Below the pieces are notes generated by a model, which saw only the letters and a program-made list of their open reading frames with translations, did no database searches and was not told where the DNA came from. Positions 12,408 through 23,390 of a DNA stretch of 64,000 nucleotides are shown piece by piece. The first letter of the stretch is position 1, and every line of letters begins with the position of its first letter. The stretch spans positions 13,858,280 through 13,922,279 of the forward strand of contig NC_023751.2 of NCBI RefSeq assembly GCF_000499845.2, given 5' to 3'. A program made the translations under genes and the position numbers. This DNA comes from Phaseolus vulgaris. Its lineage: Eukaryota; Streptophyta; Magnoliopsida; Fabales; Fabaceae.

Positions 12408-12781
12408 TACTACAAGAAAATAATCAAATAGAACCAATTTTTAGAATAATTGGTTATCATAGTAACTAAATTAGAGACATTTTAGAAAACTAAAAAAAAA
12501 TTGGTTTCTAAATTAGTTTTTATTATTGTTAAATAGTTTCTAAACTGTATCTAATTAGCTATCAAGATTTTAACTACCAATTATTTAGATTTTAAATTTG
12601 GTAGCAAAAACTTTAGTTGCTAATTAGATACTAATTTAGAAACCATTTAAAAATAATAAAAACTAATTTAGAAACCAAAACTTTATTTAGTCCCTAAAAT
12701 GGTCTCTAATTTAGTCATTATACAAACTAATTATTTTTTTGTCTCTAAAATTAGTTTCTATTTCATGATTTTCTTGTAGTG
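12408..12781 (+). mobile_element. CACTA-like foldback MITE
   Basis: The ends are ACTACAAGAAAAT and ATTTTCTTGTAGT, an inverted pair of the CACTACAAGAAA type common in legume genomes. The inside folds back on itself: GGTTTCTAAATTAGTTTTTA on the left pairs with TAAAAACTAATTTAGAAACC on the right, around a centre near AACTACCAATTATTTAG. There is no coding capacity. Partial relatives are at 51621 and 56491. Confidence 0.85.
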
Positions 12782-14130
12782 TTGATTGAAGATATTTAAA
12801 AATGTATTATTACTTGAATATATAATATAAAAGAATAAAGATATACTTAAGATATTTTAATTTTAAATAAAAAATAGAATTACGAGTTCAAAATTAATTA
12901 AAAAATGATAATTACAATTAATCAAAAATAGTTTTAAAAATAAAATTTATATAAAAATGTGATATAAACCACACTAATGTATGTCATTTTGCATTTATGA
13001 TCAATTTTAATAAATAATTTTATTAAATACTAATAATTCAATTACCAATATTTAGTCCACATCTTTTTCATGTCTACTAGTTGTTTCAATTTTAAATAAC
13101 TTTTAGTTTATGAAATATTTTGTTGAACATAAGCTTGATCATTTTGCAGATTGTAATTCAACATTTAAAACTAACAAATGTTTCTGCTTTCGAATTTTTT
13201 GTTTCTCGTTTGAAATTTATAAAATTTACAAATTTACTTCATGACCAAACTCCTATTATTATAATTAATCTCCATTATTTTATTTTATTTTGTGAATTTA
13301 AGACATTTCTTAGTTAACAGCTTAGAAATTAATTTTCTTAAATATGTGTTTTCATATATATCATCACTTTGTTGATTACGAGAAATAACTAAATATAAAT
13401 TAAATCGAACTCTTAGTCCTTTTTTATTCTTATACTATATTAATTGTCTTTAACTTCCGATTATAGTAAAACCTTTCTAATAATATGATTTTTGTATATT
13501 TTCATAGATACCACTTATGGATATGTAATGCATCATTCTGGACTTTGCTTTTATTTCCTTGATTTTAAATTTTTTAAACAATGGTGAAATTTGTCAAGTT
13601 ATGTCTTCATATTTGATAATGTTAATGATTATGTCAATTATCAAGTTCAAATTTCAATTTAACTTACAAAGAATTTAACTGAGGATATAGGGAAGGAATT
13701 AATTTTTTATTATAAATATTGAGAATATACTGTTAGCATCTCAGTTAAAATGTTTTCCTTTTTCAATTAACAAGTATGAGAACATTGTTTAATATATATA
13801 TTTTTTTCGCCTTTAAGAAGTTTATTCAAACAGCAAAAAAAAAAATATTATTATTTTTTGACAGATATTTTGTAAACAGTATAAGTTAATATAACAATTT
13901 ATAATAAAAAAATAGAAGTAAAAACTGCTCTTATCTTTCTTTTAACTTGTTTTTCTATTCCAAGATGACTAACTCTGGTGAATAAGTTATGCCTTATACC
14001 TATTCCAAATACAACTTTATTTAGATGTAATTTTAATGTCACCTAATTCTGTTTTTTACTTTAAATTATCCTCGTTGAGGCCCATTGGGCTGAATGTAGG
14101 CCTATTAACTAAGTATTACAAAAGGTAATT
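12782..14130. other. AT-rich intergenic DNA, nothing recognised
   Basis: AT-rich and frequently interrupted by stops in all frames. No repeat pair or RNA gene recognised. Confidence 0.5.
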
Positions 14131-14423
14131 ACTTCCTGCACACCCAATTTCAGTGAAAAAGACGAAGATACCCTTAAATAAATAGGATTATACATTATGG
14201 ATCATTTTTTCATAATGTTTTCGGATTTTTTTTTCTAGAACGAATTTTATGTATTATGGATTTTTTTATCTGGAATGAGATTTTGAATTTTGAATTTCGA
14301 ATATATTTTTTTGGAATGCATTATTTTTAATTCTGGATTTTTATTTCTAGATTGAAGGGCATTTTCGAAAATAAAAAATTATGTTGGGTGCAGGCTAAAA
14401 ATGATTGGGTGTAGGAAGAACTT
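14131..14423 (+). mobile_element. Candidate MITE with short terminal inverted repeats
   Basis: The left end ACTTCCTGCACACCCAATTT and the right end ATTGGGTGTAGGAAGAACT are inverted matches over about 16 bp. The inside is AT-rich with TTATGGAT repeats and no coding frame. The next 300 bp (from 14440: TTCTCCTTACACCATAT ... ACCTTAAATAAA) looks like a decayed relative. Classification is uncertain. Confidence 0.5.
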
Positions 14424-14741
14424 GTCATTACAAAATGTTGCAATGTGACAAATTCTCCTTACACCATATCAATTCCAACATGAACCCAATTGAAAAAAAC
14501 GAAAATGCTCTTAAAAATGACAAAAATAACCTTAAATAAAAAAAATATGGATACAAAATTACTTTCAAAATCCTTTTTCTGAAAATATTTCGAATTTAAA
14601 TATCCTGCATTTTCAATTTTGTGTTTCAGACTTTTTTTCTTAAATGTATTTTTTTTTTACTTTAAATTATATTTATTAAATTCTGGATTTTCAAATCTAA
14701 AATAAAGATAAATTTGAAAATTTCAAGATAGGTATTGTTCC

Positions 14742-15673
14742 TGTCGGTTGACTTGGATCACCTTCGTGCGTAGCTACGAATTGCGCTTCTAGGACTCATT
14801 CGCTCCTGTTCCAGCTTCACCTTCTACCGCCCGCGAATACCTAAAACAGAGAGACAAATGGGCGCCCTTGCGATCGTTTGCACTCCGACGTTCAAGTCAA
14901 TTATGGCAGAAAACACCGTGACACTTCTTGTCGCAGAACACCACAAGCTCAGTGCTCAAAGAAGTGCGTAATTGAATTCTCTCTTTCTGAGTTCACTTGT
15001 GTGTAAAGTATGAAAACGTACCTCATTCTGCTTATGGCAAAGCCTTATATACCTTTGCCCATGTTTCTGCCACGTGTCTACCTTTGACTTAAGCCTATCT
15101 GTGGGTGCAACCTCACGACACTGTAGCCCAAACTTAGGGAAATCCCAGTATGTAAGGTAATTCTTCCGGAGTGCATCCCGCGTGGGGGTGACTGCTTGGG
15201 TGCCAACTAATGCGCTCATCATCCGCCCTAGGAGCTCTTCGTCTTCCTCACGTACCATGCATGCGGATCGCCTCCTGGGACGTGACCCTCTCACGGGCCG
15301 TCTCTGCCCCGATGGCTTCCCAACGGTGGTGCGTACTTGCCGCGTCTCTACACCTTATGCACGGATCCCTCGTGAGTGGGGCTTCTTCTTTCTGGTGCTG
15401 GAGGTGTGGCTTGAAAACCACCTTTCCTCACCTACTATTGTTGTTTGAGGTACCGAAGCTCGAGGCATCTATGCCCCTACCGTGCCGCCTCCTCCACGGT
15501 CACCCCTGCCTGGGGTATCGTGAGGGACACCCTTCTGGCACAGGCACATTCCTGGTACTAAACCTGGTCAACGCCCGAGGTTGGTCAACTCCCCTGCCTG
15601 CTTCATAGCACCCTTGATGAGTTTCACTATGTTGATTTTCATCAACGCCTGACGACGGGTCGGTACAGTTACA
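14742..15673 (-). mobile_element. LTR of a Ty3/gypsy element (minus orientation)
   Basis: A sharply GC-richer block is bounded on the minus strand by TGTAACTGTACCGACC and TCAACCGACA, the TG...CA form of an LTR. Its minus strand contains GGGCAAAGGTATATAAGGC near 15040-15060, a good TATA box for LTR transcription. The gypsy coding fragment at 15754-15990 lies upstream in the same orientation, so this would be the 3' LTR. Plus-strand frames here are by-products of the GC content. Confidence 0.6.
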
Positions 15674-15753
15674 TTGATATGGCTAAAAAAAGAAGTTTTC
15701 CAAATATTTTTAGGAGAAGTACTAAAGAATTTGGATGCTGCTCTACATAGAGT

Positions 15754-15990
15754 TTAGTACAGCCCAACTACTTTCGGATCAATCCCAGGTATATCAGATG
15801 GTTTCCAAGCAAACAAATCTTTGTTGTTACGTAACACTGTGATGATTTTACTCAACAATTCTTTGGGTAAACTTCCACTTACATAAATGCATTGCTTCTC
15901 GTCTTGACCCAATACCACAGTTGTGGTCTCTTCTTTTGGTTCTATCCTTTCGTCATTTATTCTTGGGTCCAAATCGACCATTGCCACCAA
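15754..15990 (-). pseudogene. Ty3/gypsy polyprotein fragment (protease-RT linker)
   Basis: The 78-residue frame ends with a segment characteristic of plant gypsy polyproteins just before reverse transcriptase: LLSKIITVLRNNKDLFAWKP followed by SDIPGIDPKVV. The start includes MVDLDPRI, also typical of this linker. The aspartic protease, RT and integrase domains are absent, so it is a deleted fragment. It runs in the same direction as the LTR at 14742-15673. Confidence 0.85.
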
Positions 15991-17511
15991 TGTTTATTAA
16001 GATAATATTTTTTTAAACTTTTGAGTTTAAAGTAATTTTATAAAATTAATAATTTATTAGCGTTTTTTACTTAATCAAAATCAACACTCCTTAATTTTAT
16101 ACCGACTAAAAACATATTTAAGTATTTATTAAATTATTTTCATTAATTTTATTTCAGCTTTTTTAATAATTAAAATCTTCAACTATAACTATAAGAAAGG
16201 AATAATACATGGAAATTTCCAAAATATTCATTACTATTTGTTCAAACATGATCATTTTCATGTTTTTTAATCATTTGGGGTCAATTTTTCCAAAATGTCC
16301 ATCATTATTATTGCGGCAACATTTGTCATTTTATTAATTTATTTTTGTCATTTATTTGACACTCTTTCTATCACTATCAACAAGCAAAGTTCCCAAGACA
16401 ATAATAAAAAAGAAAAAATAATGAAGTGCTGATAAATTTGTTCTTTGAATCTGTGAACATTTTTTTTTTAAATAGTGAACAAATGTCAATTTGTATAATA
16501 TTTTCATATATATAAGTATTATTAGTATTATAAATTGTGTAAAGTTTGAGTTAGTTGTTTCTTTATTGTAATATTAAATTTTAAAGTTCAAATAAACTGA
16601 GTTGTAATTAATGGACATAAAAGATAAATCATAAATAAATAGTTTATTAAAACAAATCAATTACTTATTAAACTTAGAAGTTATTAACTACATGGAGTAA
16701 TAATGATTGGTAAATATTTCAACAATTATATACATAGAGAATTTTTAATCATAAATATTTTATTTACAATTAATTGGGTTACTATAGATTACATATAATT
16801 AAAAATAACTATATAAGCAATTCATTTTATAAAATAAATAATTAAATTTATTTTTTTATACTAATTAATTTTATATAATATTTATTATTAAAGAAATATA
16901 TATATATATTAATTTATCATTTACAAATGTAAATTTAAATAGACTAACAACGATTAATTAATTGATGTTACAATTATCTTAAATATATAAAGCACCACCA
17001 ATTCAGAAGCAAAAATGATATGCACAGAATAGAAAGCATACATAACCAACAAAAAAATAATGTAAATAAACTTAATAATTGTACTGTTCATGCATTTCTT
17101 ACTATAGTAAAATAATTTTAAAAGACAGATAAAAAAATAGTGAAAATAATACTATGATAGTAAAAAAATTAAGAAAAGAGAGAAAATTAGTTTTATAAAA
17201 AAAAAGTTACGTACTTTTGAAGGAATAATTTTCTTTTTCATGTAAATATGAAGTTTTAAAAATTTACTATAATAAATCAAATTTGTTCAGAAAATGAAGG
17301 AGAACTTTACTAACTTCACCATAATTTTTTTTTTCAACTGTTAGTACAAATATTAATCTTCATTAAATTTATTTTTTTAAAATATTTTACTCATGCTTTA
17401 TCTGTAAATAAACCAAGTAATGCCAAGTCATTAATGCCATCTAGGAAAAAACCCCTCCAATATTACATCAATATAAATGATACATCTAAGAAAGTGAAAA
17501 GCAAATGGAAT
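15991..17511. other. AT-rich intergenic DNA, nothing recognised
   Basis: Strongly AT-rich with many short palindromic AT runs. No gene or definable repeat. Confidence 0.5.
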
Positions 17512-17894
17512 TGTACTACCAGATGGTCGAAAAGCCGACTAGACGACAAAATTGACTAGACGACAAGATGCGAAGCTAAACACGTAATTAGGTACAAACA
17601 ACCCAACTTAAATGATAAGCACGGTTAAAGCACAATTGGGCCTTCGTTTGGACCCTAAAGCAGGCCCACAGCAGTCATAGTCCACCTAGAGCAGTATAAA
17701 TAGCAGAAGAGGCACAACACCCAAGGTAACTATTCATTCCCCACTCTTCTGGTACTTAGCTCTCGGTCTGACTTGATCGTCGGAGTGTCTTCGCAAGTAC
17801 TCCCCCCATCGTGTCCACACCAAAGGAGATCCAGCTGAAAGAAGACTAACCAAAAGGCCGGAAAGACGAGAAGATCATCACAAGAAGTGTTCTG
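17512..17894 (+). mobile_element. Probable solo LTR of a Ty3/gypsy element
   Basis: A GC-richer island in AT-rich DNA. It has a TATA box (GCAGTATAAATAGCAG at 17691-17706), a short leader, and then ACTTGATCGTCGGAGTGTCT followed by a C-rich CTCCCCCC stretch. That R-U5 signature is typical of plant gypsy LTRs. No primer-binding site or coding region follows, so it is probably a solo LTR. Both limits are approximate. Confidence 0.55.
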
Positions 17895-18840
17895 CAGGGT
17901 TTAGATCTTATAGAAACAGGAATGATTCTTGTTACATTGAATATGCTGTTCTTCATAACTTATCTGTTCAAAGGTGTTTTAACTCAACAAATATAAAGTA
18001 ATTTTGATTTCTTTTAAGAACAAATCTAACCTGAAAACTGAATTGAATAAACTGACACATTCTAAAATAGACAGTAAATTCTAAACATAACCCAATCTAA
18101 AAAAAAATAACTTTAGAAAATTTTAATCAACTTACATGCTATTGGTATATTTTTTGTTGATGTGCAAATTTCAGCTGTTCATAATCAACTTGGTACAATA
18201 TTTACGCCCCAATTTAAACTTTAACAACTTGTTTAAAACAATTTTATCCATAAGTTTGTCAATTAGATAACAAGAACTTGAATTTGTTAAAAAGCCTCAA
18301 CTGTGAATTTGATGTCACATTAACCCTTGAGTTTAATACACCGTGTTAACCTTCTCATTCAGAATACTGAAGCAACTCAAGATGAGCGTGGTGGTAAAAT
18401 TTCTCTTGATGATCGGAACTCAAAGCAATTCCAACAGTGAAAAATTGGATTCCGGTTAACAATGTACTATGTAACAGCAAAAAATGATTTGGGTGGAATG
18501 CTGAAGATTACAAACCGTTGAACTATAAGCTCAAAATATGAGTTTTACGGTTTATAGTTTATGATTTTGTCTTAGTTTGTGCTGTGTTTTTATGTTAGGA
18601 TTACTTTTTCTTAAATATTTTGTAATAAGTGGAATACTTGTCTTAATTACTGTGAGAAAATTAAGTTTAGAGTTTCTCACATTTTTTCGTGAAAAGAATA
18701 TGTTGATAAGTTTAATAACTTAAGTTTTATCCATATAGAGTATTTTCATTGATATAATAGACTTTCATCTAATATTTTCTTAGAGTTTTTTTATTAATAG
18801 GTATAGATTACCCACTTATATATCATTTTTGTTAATATAT
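17895..18840. other. AT-rich intergenic DNA, nothing recognised
   Basis: No supported gene or repeat between the solo LTR and the Mutator-like element. Confidence 0.5.
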
Positions 18841-18849
18841 GAGTTTTGG
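18841..18849 (+). repeat. Left 9-bp target-site duplication of the MULE
   Basis: GAGTTTTGG is repeated exactly at 20636-20644, on the other side of the foldback element. Nine base pairs is the Mutator superfamily target-duplication length. Confidence 0.75.
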
Positions 18850-20635
18850 GGGTAAATTCCCTATCTAGCACCATTTACACTTTTATTTCCCTAACTAGCA
18901 TCCTTTTGATTTTATTTCCCTATCTAGCACCCTTTTGTTTTTATTTCCCTATCTAACACCCTTTTATTTTTTATTTCCCTATCTAGCACCATTTCAAAAA
19001 TAAATAAATAAATTATTATTATTATTTTGATAATTTTAATTTTGAATGCATTAAAAAATAAGTATTTTTAATGTTTAAAATAGTTAGAAATATAATTAAT
19101 AAATAAAGAAATGATTTTTTACAAAATAAAAAAAATTAATAAATTAAAAATATTTAGTTTAAAATTAATTTTTTAAGAATGAAGAAAATAAGAAATTAAA
19201 CCCTACAACAACAACATAAAAGTTGAATCTATAAACATAAATTAGTATTTATTTTTATTATTATTGATGATGTAATCATGTTAATTTAAAGTAAAAAAAT
19301 ACAGGACATAATTATAAAAAAAACAAAGTCAATTAGTATTAATTAATAGTGGACACACAAATAATATTGAAGTGTCTACCCTAAATGCAAAATCCTAAAA
19401 AAAAACTAATGCAAATGCTACACTTAATGCTTAAAAATGAGAAGAAAAAAAATGCAAAAATAAATAAGTATAGAAAATAAAAACAACAATAATAAAATAA
19501 AAACAAAAAACAAAAATAAATAAACAATGACAGAAAAAAATAATAACTAAAAACATATAAGATATAAAATAAAGGCAAAACAAAATAAGATAAATATACA
19601 AGATATAAAAAAAAAATCCAAACAAGATAAAGATAAGATATATAAGACGATACTAAATAAGTAGATGTTTATCATAAAAAATAAATAAATGAAAGATGAT
19701 CATTCATTTAATATTTTCTTCAATGGTAATAATTAATGATGAGAAGTGCACAATTCAATAATATTAGGACATGTTCTTTTTGTGTGTCCTGATGTTTGAC
19801 AATATGAACATTTTTTTGTTCAATTATGTTGTTCTCTTATGTCCATATCAGTTTTTATTCGACTTGACTTAGGTTTTCCCTTTGAGGTTATTTTCATGTC
19901 AGGACTTGGACATAGTATTTGACCAGTGTATGCAGACCAATACTCTTCATTTATGAGTTCCATCAAATAGTGTTTCATAACATGAAAGATATGTTGCAAT
20001 GTTGCTGTTTTTATTTTCTATATATATTTATTTTTACATTTTTTTTCTCATTTTTAAGCATTAAGTGTAGTAATTGCATTAGTTTTTTTTGTAGGACTTT
20101 GCATTTAGGGTAGATAGACACTTCAATATTATTTCTGTGTTCAATATTAATTAATACTAATTAACTTTGATTTTTTTATAATTATGTCCTGCAATTTTTA
20201 TTTGAAATTAACATGATTACATTATCAATAATAACAAAAATAAATACTAATTTATGTTTATAAATTCAACTTTTATGATGTTGTAGAGTTTAATTTTTTA
20301 TTTTCTTCATTCTTACAAAAAAAAATTAAACTAAACATTTTTAATTTATTACTTTTTTATTTTTATTTTGTAAAAACTCATTTCTTTATTCATTAATTAT
20401 ATTTCTAACATTTTAAACATTAAAAATACTTGTTTTTTAATATATTCAAAATTAAAATTATAAAAAAAAATTAATTTTTTATTTATTTTTGAAATGGTGC
20501 TAGATAGGGAAATAAAAAATAAAAGGGTGCTAGATAGGAAAATAAAAACAAAAGGTGCTAGATAGGAAAATAAAAGCAAAAGATTGTTAGATAGGGAAAT
20601 AAAAGTGTAAATGGTGCTAGATAGGGAATTGAGTC
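18850..20635. mobile_element. Mutator-like (MULE) foldback element with long terminal inverted repeats
   Basis: Two arms of about 530 bp (18850-19400 and 20100-20635) are inverted copies. AATTCCCTATCTAGCACCAT at the left end mirrors ATGGTGCTAGATAGGGAATT at the right end, and TAAAAGTTGAATCTATAAAC at 19216 mirrors its complement near 20257. Each arm begins with four to five tandem units of about 26 bp of the form ATTTCCCTATCTAGCACC plus a T-rich spacer. The element is flanked by a perfect 9-bp direct repeat, GAGTTTTGG. The 700-bp centre carries a MULE transposase C-terminal remnant on the minus strand. The element is non-autonomous: most of the transposase is missing. Confidence 0.85.
19763..19984 (-). 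pseudogene. MULE transposase C-terminal remnant with zinc knuckle
   Basis: Reading from 19984 downward: HVMKHYLMELINEEYWSAYT, then a linker containing KGKPKSSRIKTDMDIRE, one in-frame stop (TGA), then KKCSYCQTSGHTKRTCPN. The last is a CX2CX4HX4C zinc knuckle of the kind found at the C-terminus of plant MULE/FAR1-type transposases. The catalytic DDE region and N-terminal zinc finger are gone. It sits between the inverted arms, as expected for a deletion derivative. Confidence 0.75.
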
Positions 20636-20644
20636 GAGTTTTGG

Positions 20645-21356
20645 TCTAGTTTTTTCATATTTTATTATTATTTTTTTAATAATATTTTTTTCATGTGATA
20701 ACAAATGATTATTATTATTTGATGTGTAATTCAAAGTGATGCTGAGTACAAAAGCTTTAAAAAAAACAAAACTGGTTAAGCACATTGCATGTCATCATTT
20801 AACTTTTCTTTACAGATTTTACTCAACGTGGGTAGTTTCTTTGAATGTGGTTACAGCTACAGTTTCTTTATCATTTTGAATAAACTCGTGAAGTTCCCAA
20901 TAATCTATGCTACACATAGAGCAGCATATGTGCAAGAGAAAGTAGTTTGTTTAGAGCACTCGCCGTTTTCCCATGTGAAGCAGGTACCCGTCAACTTCGT
21001 TCACTATCATTGCTTAAATTCAGCGGTAAAGCCAAGAAAAACGAAACCAACCAATCATCAGCATGGTCATATGTGTTGAAAATTTCATGTGTTGAAATCC
21101 AATACTGTAAAGAAAAGTTAAGTTGAAAAACGATGTTACGAATATATAAATCTATTATCTCAAAATTTTGGATTAGATATGACAGCAAGTTTTCTTATAT
21201 GCTTAAGTCATGATACATCAGTCAATATCTGTCTAGTTTTTTTTTCCCATTATACACCTATTTAATCAATGGAAAAAAAACCTCAATTAGTAGGAAAAAA
21301 TGTGCTAAGGGAGCAGAAAAGGAATGGTGATTATCATAGTCAAGTCCTCTTGGCTG
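20645..21356. other. Intergenic and 3' flank of the F-box gene
   Basis: A mostly AT-rich stretch. The part next to 21356 should include the 3' UTR of the minus-strand F-box gene. Small frames at 20789-21079 and 20991-21188 oppose each other and match nothing I know. Confidence 0.45.
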
Positions 21357-22601
21357 TCATACAGAAGCCTCTATCCGAGGCTCAAATGAAAAGGCAGACA
21401 TAAAGTCTATGACTTCACCATTTATGCAACATTTTGGCAATTCAACCCACTTGTTGGTTTCCAAATCACACATAACATAAGTGCATAGATCAGGGGAGCT
21501 CAAGCATATCAATATTTGGTTACCAGCCCCAACACAGTTAATATCTGCTTTCTTTCCATACCACTCATGAGAATTTGCTGCAGGCATTGCGGCAATCTGA
21601 TGCCACCCTTTATTAGCCTCATCATACCTCCACACCCTAAGAGTTGCAGTTTCCAAGAACTCTGATAACAAAACAACTAGCATCTCCCCACTGCACTCTA
21701 CAACATCAATGGAATACTCACTAAAAACAGGCAACAGCCTGGGGTACTCAAAGAAGCACTTGCAAGTCAAATTGCAAGCTACTACGTTTCCTGAGGAGCT
21801 AAGAAAATACACAATATCTTGCCCATCTTTGTTGGTAATAACTGATGAATACTGCTTAGAGGGGCTTCTCTGCATGTTGCTTGCCACAACAATTCCAGCC
21901 TTGCTGAGGAAGTACACAACATTGTCATCAGTAGAATCATGTTCCATTGAATTGTCTTCTGTCTTTCTCCTCAAAGCAATCTCATCATCCCAACAGCCAG
22001 ATCTTGAATCGTAGACTTTAAACAAGAGATTTGGAAGTTCACCAAAGACTAAGACAATTTTGAAGGAGAGTTGGTCTTTGCAAGCTGTGCTCATCACAAT
22101 GGCATTGAGAGGTTGGTGCTGTGGGGCATGAAGTGGGGGGAGTTCTGTACAAGATCCTGTCACGGGGTTGCTCACAATGAAGTTTCCAGATGATTTTCGG
22201 TGGCAAATCAAGCCACCAGAGGCTGCAACTGGCATGCAATTTTGGTTAGATTCCTCTTGCAGAAGAGGTGGGTGGTTTAGTCTCTTCCAAGAGCTCTCAG
22301 AAGAATCGAAGATAACAGATTGATTAAGGTTGGGAGCAACCATTAAAAACCAAGGCTCCCTCGAGGAAATGCGAGAGCAGGCAAGCTTGAAACTGGCAGA
22401 ATCAGCAACTGATTTCCATCTTTTGCACACAGAATTTAGGCGAAAGAATGTGGAAGTTGGAAGCCATGAAAGTATCCTTTCAAAGAGATCTTCATTAAGG
22501 TCATCCAGAGAAAAGGTGTTGAAGAGTACATGATCTCCATCTTCTGGCAACTTTCTCTTCAAGCTTACAACACTTTGGCCACACTGATAATTACATTCCA
22601 T
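21357..22601 (-). CDS. F-box protein with kelch-like C-terminal region
   Basis: A 414-residue protein in a single coding exon. Residues about 30-78 form an F-box (SLDDLNEDLFERILSWLPTS, then FRLNSVCKRWKSV), which binds SKP1 in SCF ubiquitin ligases. The rest is a divergent beta-propeller-like target-binding region with motifs such as SSREPWFLMV, ASGGLICHR, NFIVSNPVTG and RVWRYDEANKGW, as in the plant FBX6/FBX13/HAWAIIAN SKIRT/UFO type. A frame 17 residues longer exists, but its 5' part lies across TTTTTCCTCAG, a strong splice acceptor, so I place the start at the ATG at 22601-22599, just after the acceptor. The protein probably acts in the nucleus or cytosol as substrate receptor of an SCF E3 ligase; the target is unknown. 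It ends cleanly with ...SFEPRIEASV and shows no lesions. Confidence 0.9.
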   Translation of the reverse strand: MECNYQCGQSVVSLKRKLPEDGDHVLFNTFSLDDLNEDLFERILSWLPTSTFFRLNSVCKRWKSVADSASFKLACSRISSREPWFLMVAPNLNQSVIFDSSESSWKRLNHPPLLQEESNQNCMPVAASGGLICHRKSSGNFIVSNPVTGSCTELPPLHAPQHQPLNAIVMSTACKDQLSFKIVLVFGELPNLLFKVYDSRSGCWDDEIALRRKTEDNSMEHDSTDDNVVYFLSKAGIVVASNMQRSPSKQYSSVITNKDGQDIVYFLSSSGNVVACNLTCKCFFEYPRLLPVFSEYSIDVVECSGEMLVVLLSEFLETATLRVWRYDEANKGWHQIAAMPAANSHEWYGKKADINCVGAGNQILICLSSPDLCTYVMCDLETNKWVELPKCCINGEVIDFMSAFSFEPRIEASV

Positions 22602-22612
22602 TGGCAAACAGT

Positions 22613-23148
22613 CTGAGGAAAAACAACAAAGAAACAAAAGGTTACCAAGCAATCAACTTTTCCACTTCCAAGCCAATACCATACCATACTAAATTACCAT
22701 TCACAGACGTCAGAAAAAGGGAATGAAGTTTTCCAAATTGAACCATACATAAGAGGGGTCTTGAAATAGTTAATAATCTAAATGGAATCTACCAGGCCAA
22801 AAGCAAAGAACATCACGACCCTCTCCTACCATGACATTATTTCAACATAACGAATCTTCAGCTGTGCTACCGAAAATTGCAACACTGGCGAGTTAGGAAA
22901 CAGTTAAAAGACCCCGTCGTATACTGCCCATTAAAACATTCCTTAAGTTCGAAAACACCCCTCAATCACTATACCTCCTTCACACTGTTCTTTGAACTTA
23001 AAACAAGAAAAAGGGAGTAAAAATACAATCTTGAAGTGAAATCAAACACGATCACAGCAAGACTAAAAGTAAAACACAATGAGTAGGACACACAAATGAA
23101 AGGGTCGAATCAAAATGAAAAAAAAAGGAAGCAAGAAGTAGAGGGTAC
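22613..23148 (-). other. Probable 5' UTR intron of the F-box gene
   Basis: On the minus strand, CTACTAG|GTACCCTC at 23148 is a plausible donor and TTTTTCCTCAG|ACTG at 22613 a strong acceptor 11 nt before the ATG. Upstream, 23149 to about 23390 is C/T-rich on the minus strand (TTCACTTTTTCCCCATCACT and similar), like a plant 5' leader. It contains two ATGs (23388 and 23384) that open short upstream frames. Inferred from sequence only. Confidence 0.55.
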
Positions 23149-23390
23149 CTAGTAGAAGTTGAAAGTGGTGCTTGGTAGAGTAGAGTGGGTAAAAAAAGGA
23201 GGGAGCGTGTTGCAGAATAGAAACAAAAGAGAGATATAGGGATGGAGACGGGGTTGGATTTGAGGGCGTTTTGAATTAATAGGAGTGATGGGGAAAAAGT
23301 GAAGTGAAGGGAGCTGAAACAGTAGCAAGTATGGAGGAAGCTTCCTTCGTTGGAGTAGGATGCTTGACACTTCACACACCTCACACACGG

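Noticed and set aside
15182..15608. Plus-strand frames of 88 and 132 residues
   Set aside because: They run antisense through the GC-rich gypsy LTR and have no recognisable homology.
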